A stretch of DNA of 32,333 nucleotides from Marinibacterium profundimaris (GTDB lineage: Bacteria > Pseudomonadota > Alphaproteobacteria > Rhodobacterales > Rhodobacteraceae): the NCBI RefSeq assembly GCF_002210095.1, contig NZ_AQQR01000034.1, positions 1 to 32,333 of the forward strand, in the 5' to 3' direction. This document shows positions 1 through 7,190 of this stretch, in pieces (within the stretch, counting starts at the first letter, position 1; every line of letters begins with the position of its first letter). The position numbers and the translations under genes were made by a program. Below the pieces are notes generated by a model. The model had not been told where the DNA came from, searched no databases, and saw only the letters and a list, made by a program, of their open reading frames with translations.

Positions 1-479
1 CGGAACCCCGCTGTCAGGCAGGCGGCCTCAATCGGGCGGTTACGATCTTCCTTGCTTTGCTTCCAGATCAGCGCAAGCGAAATGAACTCCGTAAAGAGCC
101 CCCCGGCAGCCGCAATCAGCATCGGACCCGTTGGAAGATCAATTGGCGCAGACATGCGCATGGCAGCCATCGCGATGACAACAACCGCCATGGCCAGCAA
201 GAAGCCGCCATTCACAAGGGCGCCGATGATTTCGGCGCGCGCCCAGCCAAAGCTCCGCTCTTCATCCGCCGGACGCAACGCCATACGCGCCGCGACAATG
301 GCGACCAGCACACCGCCCACGGCCGAAAAGGTATGGAACGCGTCGGAGATGACCGCGATTGACCCTGTCCATAGGCCAATCGCCAGTTCAATCACAAAAT
401 AGATGCCGGTCAACTAGGCTGATATCGCCAGCCCCTTGCCGCCGGACGGCATATGCCCCTGATGTCCGCCTGCCATCAT
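1..479 (-). pseudogene. Cation diffusion facilitator (CDF) efflux protein, partial, with in-frame TAG stop
   Basis: Reading the minus strand from an ATG at 479, which has a strong ribosome site TAAGGAG at 484-490, gives a short His/Gly-rich leader and then a UAG stop at codon 22 (414-416). The same frame stays open after the stop to the window edge and encodes a typical CDF start: a membrane helix, the motif SDAFH in the position of the family's metal site on helix 2, and further hydrophobic helices. CDF proteins export divalent metals by proton antiport across the inner membrane. In most of the family the helix-2 motif is HxxxD; here it reads HTFSA, so the second acidic ligand is absent. The gene follows copA by 19 bases, so it is probably in the same transcript. 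The stop would cut the protein off before its first helix unless translation restarts at the TTG just after it or the base is a sequence error. The rest of the gene is outside the window. Confidence 0.75.
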
Positions 480-498
480 CTATCTCCTTAGTTTGCGA

Positions 499-2844
499 CT
501 AAAGCCGTACCCGTCGCAGCCGCAGTGCATTGCTAATGACGGAGACCGAAGACAGGCTCATCGCGGCGGCGGCGATCATCGGCGACAGAAGAAGGCCGAA
601 AAACGGGTAGAGAATACCAGCCGCGATGGGCACACCTGCGGTATTGTAGGCGAAGGCAAAAAACAGGTTCTGCTTGATGTTTCGCACCGTTGCCTTTGCC
701 AATCGGCGCGCACGCACGATGCCGACAAGATCACCACCCAGAAGGGTGATGCCTGCGCTTTCCACGGCAACGTCGGCACCGGTGCCCATCGCAATGCCCA
801 CATCAGCCGCCGCCAGGGCAGGGGCATCGTTCACGCCGTCTCCTGCCATGGCGATCCGGGCCCCTTCTTGTCTGAGGGAGTCCACCAATGCCTTCTTGTC
901 TTCGGGCAAGACGCCTGCGTGGACTTCATCAATACCCAGCTTTGCGGCGACGGCTTCGGCGGTTTTCTGATTGTCACCGGTTGCCATTATGACCCTGAGA
1001 CCGAGGCGATGAAGGTCATCGATGGCGTCTGCCGTGGACTCCTTGATGGGATCGGCAACAGCGACAATGCCGGCAAAAGTGCCATCTATCGCCACAAGCA
1101 TTGCTGTCTTTCCAGATTCACGAAGGTCGTCCGCAGCAAATTCCGCAATCGAAGCGTCAACGTTGATCTCTGCCATCATGGCGGGATTCCCAAGTGCCAC
1201 GACCTGGCCATCGACCATGCCTTTCACGCCCTTGCCAGTCACGGCTTCGAATTCCGTTGCGTTCGGAAGCGTCAGCCCCCGTGCCAGCGCACCCTCGACT
1301 ATTGCTTCGGCCAGCGGATGTTCGGAGCCCCGTTCGAGGGCCGCAGCCATTGTCAGCAGGTCATTTTCAGCCTTGTCCCCCGTGGGCACCACGTCTGTCA
1401 GCTTGGGGCGCCCTTCGGTGAGTGTTCCGGTCTTGTCAACGATGACGGTATCGACACGCGCCATGCGTTCCAGTGCTTCGGCGTCTTTGATCAGAACGCC
1501 AGCCTGTGCCCCGCGGCCCGCCGCCGTTGTGATCGAAATGGGCGTCGCAAGGCCCAAGGCACAGGGGCAAGCAATGATAAGAACGGATACGGCTGCAGTA
1601 ACAGCGAAGGCGAGCGCGGGATCGGGCCCTAAGAACAGCCAGACAACGAAGGATATGATCGCAATGACGACAACCGTCGGAACAAAGACGGACGATACCC
1701 GGTCCGCCAGACCCTGAATCGGCGCGCGCGACCGCTTTGCACCTGCCACCATGTCCACGATCTGGGACAGGACCGTGTCCGCACCGACCTGTGTGGCCCG
1801 GATCGCCAATGTGCCGTTCTTGTTGATCGTGCCGCCTGTGACCCGGTCGCCTTGTGTTTTCTCGACCGGCAACGGCTCTCCGGTGATCATACTTTCGTCG
1901 ATAGATGAATGCCCTTCGAGGACCTCGGCATCGACGGGTATGCTGTCGCCGGGGCGTACCCGCAACCTGTCACCCTCAACAATGTGTTCGAGAGGTGCGT
2001 CATATTCCGTCCCGTCCGGCAGGATCCGCCGCGCCGTTTTTGGTGCGAGATCGAGCAATGCACGGATGGCATCACCCGTCCGTTCGCGGGCGCGCAACTC
2101 GAGCACCTGACCGACAAAGATCAGCGCAACGATCACAACCGCAGCTTCGTAATATGTCCCGACGCTTTGGCCGTTTCGATACGCTTCGGGGAAAATGCCG
2201 GGCAGGAATGTTGCGGCAAGCGAATAGATATAGGCAGCCCCGACGCCAAGCGCGATCAGGGTCCACATGTTCGGCGATATATTCCTGATCGATTCCCACC
2301 CCCTTTTGAAGAAGGGAAGAGCCGCCCAGAGAATGATCGGGGTTGCGAGGACGAATTCGATGTAGACAGCCGTCTGATGTCCGATCCATTCCCGCACAGG
2401 TAGGCCGACCAGTTCACCCATCGTCAGGATAACCAGCGGAACGGCGGCTGCCGCGCTGATCCACATGCGTGTTGTGAAATCGGACAACTCTTCTGACGGC
2501 TCGTCCGATGGAAGCATCGGTTCAAGCGCCATGCCGCAGATCGGACAGGACCCGGGCTCATCCTTCAGGATTTGCGGATGCATCGGGCAGGTCCATTGCG
2601 TACCGGCCTCGCCATGTGCTGGTGTCTTTTGGGCGTTTCCCGACGCATAGTAAAATGGGTCTTTGCCAAACTTGGTTTCGCAGTTTTCCGAGCAGAAATG
2701 AAAGACCTCTCCATCATACTCGGCACTGCGCGTGTCTTCGTCTATCTCGACGGTCATGCCGCACACCGGGTCGGTCGCTGTATCTGGGTCTGATGCGGTC
2801 GAGGTGCGCGTCATGTCGTGATGATGTTCTTGGTCCGTGGCCAT
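499..2844 (-). CDS. copA: Copper-exporting P1B-type ATPase with YHS and heavy-metal-binding N-terminal domains
   Basis: A 781-residue inner-membrane ATPase expected to pump Cu(I) from the cytoplasm to the periplasm. The first residues are His-rich, followed by a YHS domain starting with DPVCGM near residue 25, and then a heavy-metal-binding domain with CPMHP (about 86) and CPICGM (about 101). It lacks the classical GMxCxxC ferredoxin-like domain. The transporter core has the TGEP actuator loop, the ion-site motif CPC at about residue 426, the phosphorylation motif DKTGTLT at about 470, the SEHPLAEA nucleotide-binding motif and [10 protein letters not shown] near the C terminus. The CPC motif and copper neighbours support Cu(I); Ag(I) is also possible because similar YHS/HMBD pumps occur in silver clusters. 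It starts at ATG 2844, downstream of a MerR-family promoter, and is followed after 19 bases by the CDF gene. The function call is firm; the exact metal is inferred. Confidence 0.95.
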   Translation of the reverse strand: MATDQEHHHDMTRTSTASDPDTATDPVCGMTVEIDEDTRSAEYDGEVFHFCSENCETKFGKDPFYYASGNAQKTPAHGEAGTQWTCPMHPQILKDEPGSCPICGMALEPMLPSDEPSEELSDFTTRMWISAAAAVPLVILTMGELVGLPVREWIGHQTAVYIEFVLATPIILWAALPFFKRGWESIRNISPNMWTLIALGVGAAYIYSLAATFLPGIFPEAYRNGQSVGTYYEAAVVIVALIFVGQVLELRARERTGDAIRALLDLAPKTARRILPDGTEYDAPLEHIVEGDRLRVRPGDSIPVDAEVLEGHSSIDESMITGEPLPVEKTQGDRVTGGTINKNGTLAIRATQVGADTVLSQIVDMVAGAKRSRAPIQGLADRVSSVFVPTVVVIAIISFVVWLFLGPDPALAFAVTAAVSVLIIACPCALGLATPISITTAAGRGAQAGVLIKDAEALERMARVDTVIVDKTGTLTEGRPKLTDVVPTGDKAENDLLTMAAALERGSEHPLAEAIVEGALARGLTLPNATEFEAVTGKGVKGMVDGQVVALGNPAMMAEINVDASIAEFAADDLRESGKTAMLVAIDGTFAGIVAVADPIKESTADAIDDLHRLGLRVIMATGDNQKTAEAVAAKLGIDEVHAGVLPEDKKALVDSLRQEGARIAMAGDGVNDAPALAAADVGIAMGTGADVAVESAGITLLGGDLVGIVRARRLAKATVRNIKQNLFFAFAYNTAGVPIAAGILYPFFGLLLSPMIAAAAMSLSSVSVISNALRLRRVRL

Positions 2845-2874
2845 CTTCTAATTCCCGTTTTCAAGACAATTGAA

Positions 2875-2905
2875 CACATAACCCTTCCAGTTACTGGAGG
2901 GTCAA
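2875..2905 (-). promoter_or_regulatory. CueR/MerR-type copper-responsive promoter of copA
   Basis: On the minus strand a -35 box TTGACC (2905-2900) is separated by exactly 19 bp from a -10 box TATGTG (2880-2875). The spacer carries the imperfect dyad CCTTCCAG-TTA-CTGGAGGG (plus-strand reading, 2883-2901). An over-long 19-bp spacer filled by a CCTTCC/GGAAGG-type dyad is the hallmark of promoters activated by CueR and other MerR-family metal sensors, where the regulator untwists the DNA to let RNA polymerase engage. The expected transcript would start near 2868, about 24 bases ahead of the copA start. No merR/cueR gene is visible in the window, so the activator would have to be encoded elsewhere. 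Confidence 0.8.
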
Positions 2906-2942
2906 GACTCTTCCGACAACGCTGCGTATGAATTTTATGGGC

Positions 2943-2959
2943 CTTCGCGATGCGCGAAG
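2943..2959 (-). terminator. Hairpin just after the Rieske gene, possible terminator
   Basis: A perfect 7-bp inverted repeat CTTCGCG-ATG-CGCGAAG begins 6 bases beyond the stop codon of the Rieske gene on the minus strand. There is no clear U-run after it, so it may act as a 3' stabilising hairpin or a weak terminator that separates the Rieske gene from the independent copA promoter. Confidence 0.4.
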
Positions 2960-2965
2960 CTCCTG

Positions 2966-3523
2966 TCAGCCCAGGGTCAGTATCATGTCTTCCGAAACGG
3001 ACATCGTGGGAATATGCAGGTTCTCCGGTGCCGGACCCTTTCGAATGCGTCCTGCTGTATCATAATGGGAGCCATGACAGGGACAGAACCAACCACCAAA
3101 ATCGCCGGCTCCGTCACCAAGTGGTACACATCCCAGATGCGTGCAAACGCCTATCATGACCAAGAAATTCTCATTTCCCGCCACTGCCCTGTTTGCATCG
3201 GTGGCCAGGTCATCTCCGGATATGTTGGGATTTCTGGCGACGGTATCAGGAAGGGAAAGCACATCTTCCGAACGGGCCTGCGCGATTTCCGCGTCGGTCC
3301 TGTGCCGGATGAACACCGGCTTGCCGAGAAAACTGACAGTCAATTGCGTTCCGGGTTCCACACCGGAGATATCGACGCGGATCTGGGACAGCGCGCGGAC
3401 ATCGGCGGATGGGTTCATCTGATTGAGCAATGGCCAGACCGCAGCCCCTACGGCAACCGCGCCCGTTCCGGCGGTGGCGTAGTACAGGAAATCCCGGCGG
3501 AGTTGTGGTGTTTGTGTATCCAT
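2966..3523 (-). CDS. petA: Ubiquinol-cytochrome c reductase Rieske iron-sulfur subunit (orphan copy)
   Basis: A 185-residue protein of normal length for the alphaproteobacterial cytochrome bc1 Rieske subunit, which passes electrons from ubiquinol to cytochrome c1 at the periplasmic face. The N-terminal [11 protein letters not shown] is the Tat-type motif and single membrane anchor of this family. The [2Fe-2S] ligands are in CTHLGC (residues 127-132) and CPCHGSHYD (147-155), and the GPAP loop follows. No cytochrome b or c1 gene is nearby; the neighbours are a copper ATPase and a TVP38-like protein, so this is probably a second copy alongside a chromosomal petABC. The Fe-S-bearing subunit is a plausible target of copper damage, which could explain why it is here, but that is inference. 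The ATG at 3523 has no clear ribosome site. Very high conservation makes the family call secure; whether it assembles into bc1 is unknown. Confidence 0.93.
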   Translation of the reverse strand: MDTQTPQLRRDFLYYATAGTGAVAVGAAVWPLLNQMNPSADVRALSQIRVDISGVEPGTQLTVSFLGKPVFIRHRTDAEIAQARSEDVLSLPDTVARNPNISGDDLATDANRAVAGNENFLVMIGVCTHLGCVPLGDGAGDFGGWFCPCHGSHYDTAGRIRKGPAPENLHIPTMSVSEDMILTLG

Positions 3524-3531
3524 AGCGATTC

Positions 3532-3562
3532 ACGGTCGCAGCTTCCTGTGGGGGAAGGTCAA
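3532..3562 (-). promoter_or_regulatory. Possible degenerate CueR-like site before the Rieske gene
   Basis: On the minus strand TTGACC (3562-3557) is followed by CTTCC-CCCACA-GGAAG, resembling the copA operator half-sites. With a 19-bp spacer the -10 position would read GACCGT (3537-3532), which is poor, and the transcript would begin almost at the Rieske ATG. It may be a weak or decayed metal-responsive promoter, or chance. Confidence 0.3.
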
Positions 3563-3610
3563 TGGTAAAGTAGGCAATCACGGTTTTCATTTTTGCTGAC
3601 ATACTCAGAC

Positions 3611-4285
3611 TTAGGAAGCGTTGGTTGACCGATTTGTTCGCCAGAGCGCTGCGACCAGCAACGGTGCGGCAGTCATCAATCCAAGACCGATGATGATCCA
3701 CTCAGCAGTGCCGAAATCTCCCGACATGGCCTCTGCTCCGAAATGCGCGAGCAGGAAACTGGCTGGAAGAATGCCTGCCAGAGTTGCGATCAGGAACCGC
3801 CAAAGGCGCAGGCGGCTGAGACCGGCAGCGTAGCTCATTGCGTCAAACGAGATGAAGGGCAAGAGGCGAGACGCGAACACCGTCAACATCAACAGATTTT
3901 GAGAGCCCAATAACCCGAAACCGGCCTTATCCCCAAGCCAGCGCTCAACGTGGTCGCGCCCGATATAGCGGGCGATGATGAATGCCACGAGTGCACCCAG
4001 TTCCGACCCGATGGCGACATAGACAGCTCCGGCAACATGACCATACGCCGCGCCTGCCACCAGTGCGACCGGTGCACTTGGAATGGGGCTTGCCACGATC
4101 GAAACCATCATGAGCACGATGATGAGCAACGGTCCCAAAGCGCCGGCCCGCTCTATCCAGACCTCGATAGTCTCGCGGGCTATCGCCGGGCCATATCCCA
4201 TTGCCCATATGGCTATCAAAAGTACGCCAAGCGCAACCACCAACCATAGCCCAACCCGATGCAGGCGCGGTTTGCTAAGCGGCAT
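3611..4285 (-). CDS. TVP38/TMEM64 (DedA-like, VTT domain) membrane protein
   Basis: A 224-residue polytopic inner-membrane protein of the TVP38/TMEM64 family. It has an N-terminal helix, then the VTT core with small-residue-rich stretches (ASPIPSAPVALVAGAAYG), the conserved GSELGALVAFIIARYIGRD segment, the FASRLLPFISFDAMSYAAGLS segment typical of the family, and a last helix near the C terminus. Related DedA/VTT proteins are lipid scramblases or flippases; the role of this one in a copper cluster is unknown. I chose the ATG at 4285 over a TTG 11 codons upstream because the reading frame before it is occupied by a 47-codon gene that ends 11 bases inside this one, so translation is probably coupled. 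Relatives often occur beside metal ATPases and oxidoreductases, so the position is not random. Confidence 0.85.
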   Translation of the reverse strand: MPLSKPRLHRVGLWLVVALGVLLIAIWAMGYGPAIARETIEVWIERAGALGPLLIIVLMMVSIVASPIPSAPVALVAGAAYGHVAGAVYVAIGSELGALVAFIIARYIGRDHVERWLGDKAGFGLLGSQNLLMLTVFASRLLPFISFDAMSYAAGLSRLRLWRFLIATLAGILPASFLLAHFGAEAMSGDFGTAEWIIIGLGLMTAAPLLVAALWRTNRSTNAS

Positions 4286-4418
4286 GGAGCACCAAAAGAA
4301 AGAGAGCTGCGAAGACAATTGGCCTTTGCTCGGGCAAGATGAAATGCATAGGCGCAGAGATGACGATCAACAGCCCGCCGGCGAGGGTCAGCCGCTTGAT
4401 GTGCAATTCGGTTTTCAT
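4275..4418 (-). CDS. Small membrane protein, 47 residues, unknown function
   Basis: An open frame of 47 codons starts at an ATG (4418) with an AGAGG ribosome site 6 bases upstream, and ends at a TAG that overlaps the start of the TVP38-like gene by 11 bases. It begins MKTELHIKRLTLAGG, has a first hydrophobic helix (LTLAGGLLIVISAPMHFIL, about residues 10-28), a short polar turn PEQRP and a second helix (IVFAALFLLVLHAA) to the end, so it should be a two-helix hairpin in the inner membrane. I do not recognise a family. The good ribosome site, a MerR-like promoter candidate 28 bases upstream, and stop/start overlap with the next gene support it being real. It could be a small partner of the TVP38-like protein or only a translational coupler. 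Confidence 0.65.
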   Translation of the reverse strand: MKTELHIKRLTLAGGLLIVISAPMHFILPEQRPIVFAALFLLVLHAA

Positions 4419-4445
4419 CTCAAACCTCTATCGAGGAATAGGATT

Positions 4446-4476
4446 CCCCTAAAGGTTCCTGTCAGCGGAGGGTAAA
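4446..4476 (-). promoter_or_regulatory. Possible MerR-type promoter before the small membrane protein
   Basis: On the minus strand TTTACC (4476-4471) is followed by a 19-bp spacer beginning CTCC and containing AGGAA, then TAGGGG (4451-4446). Its left half is nearly the same as the copA promoter (TTGACCCTCC against TTTACCCTCC) and the 19-bp spacing matches, but the right half of the dyad and the -10 box are weak. It sits between the multicopper oxidase stop and the small gene, at a sensible distance (28 bases) for a promoter. Confidence 0.38.
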
Positions 4477-4488
4477 GGGATTTCTGCG

Positions 4489-5940
4489 CTAAGCAACACT
4501 GAATTGCCCCATCATGCCGCCGTCTTCGTGTTCCAGAATGTGGCAGTGATACATGTAGGGCGCAGCCGCTGAGGCAGGTTTTTCGAATTTCATCGCAAGC
4601 TCCACTTCACCATCCACCAGTACCGTATCCTTCCAACCCCTGTTCTCTGCACGCGGTGCCGTACCGTTTTCCGACAGGACCTGAAACCGGACGCCGTGAA
4701 CATGGAACGGGTGCATCATCATGGCCCCACGCACAATCCAACGCTCGATGCTGTTGAGTTTGGTGGAAAAATTGAGCGTTCCCGAATCGTATGACGCGCC
4801 GTTGATCGAAAATCGGTTACCGGACCGCGAGAACATCATCCCCATGCCCATCGACATATCCAGTGACAGACGTCGGACTGGCGCGTCCTTGACCGCAAGA
4901 TCAGGCAACTGCCCGTCCAGAGAGCCGGGCAGGGCGTCGATGCGAACCGGAAGGGTTGTGTCGACAGCGAAAGGCAGCACGGTGAATGGACTGCCGGAAC
5001 CGCCGCCGCCCATCATTCCGCCCATGGCCGAATTAATGATATCGTCGGACTTCAAAACACTGTCCCGCCCGCTTGTGAAATCCACAAGCACTTCTGCGCG
5101 CTCTCCTGGTGCAAGGGTCAGGCGGTTCAGCGCAATCGGTCGATCCAGAAATCCGGCATCTGTCGCGATGAGATGAAGCGACCGGCTGTCAGACATGGAC
5201 AGGCGGTAAACCCGCGCATTCGAGCCGTTGACGACACGGCACCGCACGATCCCCTTCGGAACCGCTGCCGACGCGCCGATTTGACCGTTCACAACCATTG
5301 TGTCGCCCTGAAACCCGTTCATGGACTGGTGCATGCCGGGATCGTATTTCAGGCGTCCGCGCCAGTTGAACTGACGGTCCTGCAATACAAGGGTCAGATC
5401 ATCGACCCCGTAGGCGGATGGCAATCCACGGGCGTCATCCGCGTCATCCGTCACCTGCAGAACACCCGCCAGCCCCAGCATGACCTGCCGTGCCGTCGCG
5501 CCGTGAATGTGGCTGTGATACCAGGCCGTTGCCGGGGGCTGGTCAAGGTCCAGCACCGGCTTCCAGGTGTCTCCCGGTGCGATGGCCTGATGTGGTCCGC
5601 CATCGAACTCACCGGCAACAACCAACCCGTGCCAATGCGCCGACATCGGCTCGCCAAGCGTGTTGTGCACCTCTGCCCGTGTCTCGACCCCGGCCTGCAC
5701 CCGGATCGTCGGGCCAAGGTATCCCTGGTTGTAGCCGAACGTTTCGCTGGCGGCACCGTCGTCAAAACGGGTCTCGCCCGTGCGGGCTTCCAGCTGAAAA
5801 AGCCGGGATGTCGTCGCATCGAGAAGGGGAGGATACGCGAGCCTCTTGTCCGATGCCGCGAATGCAGCCGATGGCAGGGCAAATGCAGCCCCAAAGCCTG
5901 CGGCATGGCCCAACAGTTCTCGACGGTTCAACAGTTTCAC
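4489..5940 (-). CDS. Tat-exported multicopper oxidase (CueO/CopA-type)
   Basis: A 483-residue periplasmic multicopper oxidase expected to oxidise Cu(I) to less toxic Cu(II) with reduction of oxygen. The N terminus NRRELLGHAAGFGAAFALPSA is a twin-arginine signal. The four copper-binding stretches are present: HWHG (about 102-105), WYHSHIHG (about 140-147), HPFHVHG and HCHILEHEDGGMM near the C terminus, the last supplying the type 1 copper Cys, His and Met. Two Met-rich stretches (MGGMMGGGG and MSMGMGMMFS) sit in the position where CueO-like enzymes carry a Met-rich substrate Cu(I) region. The start is GTG at 5940, one base after the rhodanese stop, so the two genes are probably translationally coupled. 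CueO-type cuprous oxidase is the best guess; a laccase or FtsP-like role is less likely in this context. Confidence 0.93.
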   Translation of the reverse strand: MKLLNRRELLGHAAGFGAAFALPSAAFAASDKRLAYPPLLDATTSRLFQLEARTGETRFDDGAASETFGYNQGYLGPTIRVQAGVETRAEVHNTLGEPMSAHWHGLVVAGEFDGGPHQAIAPGDTWKPVLDLDQPPATAWYHSHIHGATARQVMLGLAGVLQVTDDADDARGLPSAYGVDDLTLVLQDRQFNWRGRLKYDPGMHQSMNGFQGDTMVVNGQIGASAAVPKGIVRCRVVNGSNARVYRLSMSDSRSLHLIATDAGFLDRPIALNRLTLAPGERAEVLVDFTSGRDSVLKSDDIINSAMGGMMGGGGSGSPFTVLPFAVDTTLPVRIDALPGSLDGQLPDLAVKDAPVRRLSLDMSMGMGMMFSRSGNRFSINGASYDSGTLNFSTKLNSIERWIVRGAMMMHPFHVHGVRFQVLSENGTAPRAENRGWKDTVLVDGEVELAMKFEKPASAAAPYMYHCHILEHEDGGMMGQFSVA

Positions 5941-5941
5941 T

Positions 5942-6409
5942 TCAACTCAATTCCTCTGGCAGCGCCGCCAGAGCCATATCGACACTGACGACCGGATAAC
6001 CGCCCGCGATCCAGCCCGGTCCGGCGGCAGAACCGAGCATGCCTTCGGATACGTCAAGAAAGCCGCTGTAGCCAGCCTGCCGAAGACTTCGCATGACGCG
6101 GCCAGACCGCCCGCCTGTCGCACAGATGAGCGCGACAGGCCGCCCTTCGGCCCGTTCCCGGGCGGCAAAAAGCCGCTCGGCGAAACGGTCCTCATGCAGG
6201 CTGATGGGCCAGGTACCGTCGGCAACGCCGGTGTCGGTCCATTCCGGTCGCGACCGAACGTCGATCATCCGGATCAGGTCCTGTTGCAGCGCATCTGCTG
6301 CCATGTCCGCCGACCAGACCTCGGCGGTCTGGGCGACAGCCGAGAAAGGTGCAACGGAACTGGCCAACATCGCAAGGCTTGCGCCGCGGCGCGTCAGAAA
6401 GAAGGCCAT
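5942..6409 (-). CDS. Exported rhodanese-like sulfurtransferase domain protein
   Basis: A 155-residue single rhodanese domain with an N-terminal export signal (MAFFLTRRGASLAMLASSVAPFSAVAQ). The fold landmarks are the IDVRSRPEW stretch early in the domain and the active-site loop CATGGRSG, whose Cys would carry a persulfide. The downstream YSGFLDVSEGM-GS and GWIAGGYPV segments are typical of periplasmic rhodaneses. It lies between the EF-hand protein gene (39-base gap) and the multicopper oxidase (1-base gap) on the same strand. Its substrate is unknown: in the periplasm it could handle sulfur on oxidised thiols or bind copper through the active-site Cys, but neither is shown by the sequence. 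Confidence 0.87.
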   Translation of the reverse strand: MAFFLTRRGASLAMLASSVAPFSAVAQTAEVWSADMAADALQQDLIRMIDVRSRPEWTDTGVADGTWPISLHEDRFAERLFAARERAEGRPVALICATGGRSGRVMRSLRQAGYSGFLDVSEGMLGSAAGPGWIAGGYPVVSVDMALAALPEELS

Positions 6410-6448
6410 AATTTGCCCCCATCAAGCTGAGTGCCGCAGGCTTGACCC

Positions 6449-6994
6449 TTATTCGCTGTCATGATGACCTTCCATGTCCGTTCCGGTGGAAGTACCGTTC
6501 ATTTTGCTCATCCGTGTACCGGCATCTTCCATCTCGTCCTGAGAGATCTGGCCGTTACCGTCCGCATCGAGATGCTGAAAGCGATCTACCATGCGCGCGC
6601 GCATTGCGTCCATATGCAAGGCTTCGAACTCGTCAAGTGTCAACGCTCCATCGGAATTCGCATCGAACTCCCGCATTTTTTCGGACATCTGCGCGGCCAT
6701 TTCATGAGGCTGTCCACCGGACATCATTGTCGACATCATGTCCCGATCCATCATTCCCATCATGTTGCCCTGGCCACCCATCATAGCGGCATGCATCTTC
6801 ATCATTTTTCGCATCATCGGCATCATGTCCCCGCCCATCATGCCCATCTGATTGTCGCCATCGCCCATCGCCATGCCGGACATATTCCCGCTGTCAGGCT
6901 TGCTGTCGGCAGCCCCGTCGGATTCCGCAAATGCTGTTTGCGCCATGCCAACCGCGATCACCACGCCAAGCGCAATAATTTCTTGTTTTTTCAT
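6449..6994 (-). CDS. Secreted methionine-rich EF-hand protein
   Basis: A 181-residue exported protein with a cleavable signal peptide (MKKQEIIALGVVIAVGMAQTAFA). The middle, roughly residues 35-90, is extremely Met-rich with many MM pairs plus His and Asp, as in periplasmic copper chaperones and sequestration proteins that bind Cu(I) by Met thioethers. The C-terminal half has two EF-hand loops, DANSDGALTLDE and DADGNGQISQDE, both with the usual Asp/Asn and final Glu calcium ligands. The ribosome site AAGGAA lies 7 bases before the ATG at 6994. It is first in the minus-strand operon, ahead of the rhodanese and multicopper oxidase. A copper-binding role is inferred from the Met-rich segment and the neighbours; calcium binding is predicted from the EF loops. 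No named family covers the whole protein. Confidence 0.85.
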   Translation of the reverse strand: MKKQEIIALGVVIAVGMAQTAFAESDGAADSKPDSGNMSGMAMGDGDNQMGMMGGDMMPMMRKMMKMHAAMMGGQGNMMGMMDRDMMSTMMSGGQPHEMAAQMSEKMREFDANSDGALTLDEFEALHMDAMRARMVDRFQHLDADGNGQISQDEMEDAGTRMSKMNGTSTGTDMEGHHDSE

Positions 6995-7068
6995 TTCTCA
7001 TTCCTTTCAGACTTACCCTAGATACATTGGCGTTATAGCGCTTTGATTAAAGGCCAAGCGCGGGCCGT

Positions 7069-7112
7069 TTTGTAATCATTTGTCACAGCATCCTGTTACA
7101 AACGGTGACAAA
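7069..7112. promoter_or_regulatory. Symmetric array of four TTTGTNAY half-sites between divergent operons
   Basis: The half-sites are TTTGTAAT (7069-7076), TTTGTCAC (7079-7086), GTTACAAA (7095-7102) and GTGACAAA (7105-7112). Within each pair the spacing is 10 bp, one helical turn, and the two pairs are exact mirror images about 7090.5. This is the pattern of a dimer-of-dimers operator. It lies 75 bases before the EF-hand gene start and 79 bases before the chosen ccmF start, so one regulator could control both directions. Half-sites like TTGTCA/TGACAA are seen in copper-responsive OmpR-family (CusR/CopR) boxes, but the identity of the regulator is not shown. Confidence 0.6.
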
Positions 7113-7190
7113 GCAACCACTCACAGTTCGCCGGACGATTTGCTAGACAGACGTCGATCCAGTGAATTCATTGAAGAGGCTGATGATCCT

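Noticed and set aside
493-1632. Long open frame of 379 codons on the plus strand
   Set aside because: It is antisense to copA, whose P-type ATPase motifs are unmistakable; the frame has no known motif and His/Cys/Gly-rich shadow composition.
7080-7190. N-terminal extension of CcmF by 37 residues from a TTG at 7080
   Set aside because: It has no similarity to CcmF, starts within the symmetric operator and would give an over-long protein; TTG 7191 fits the family.
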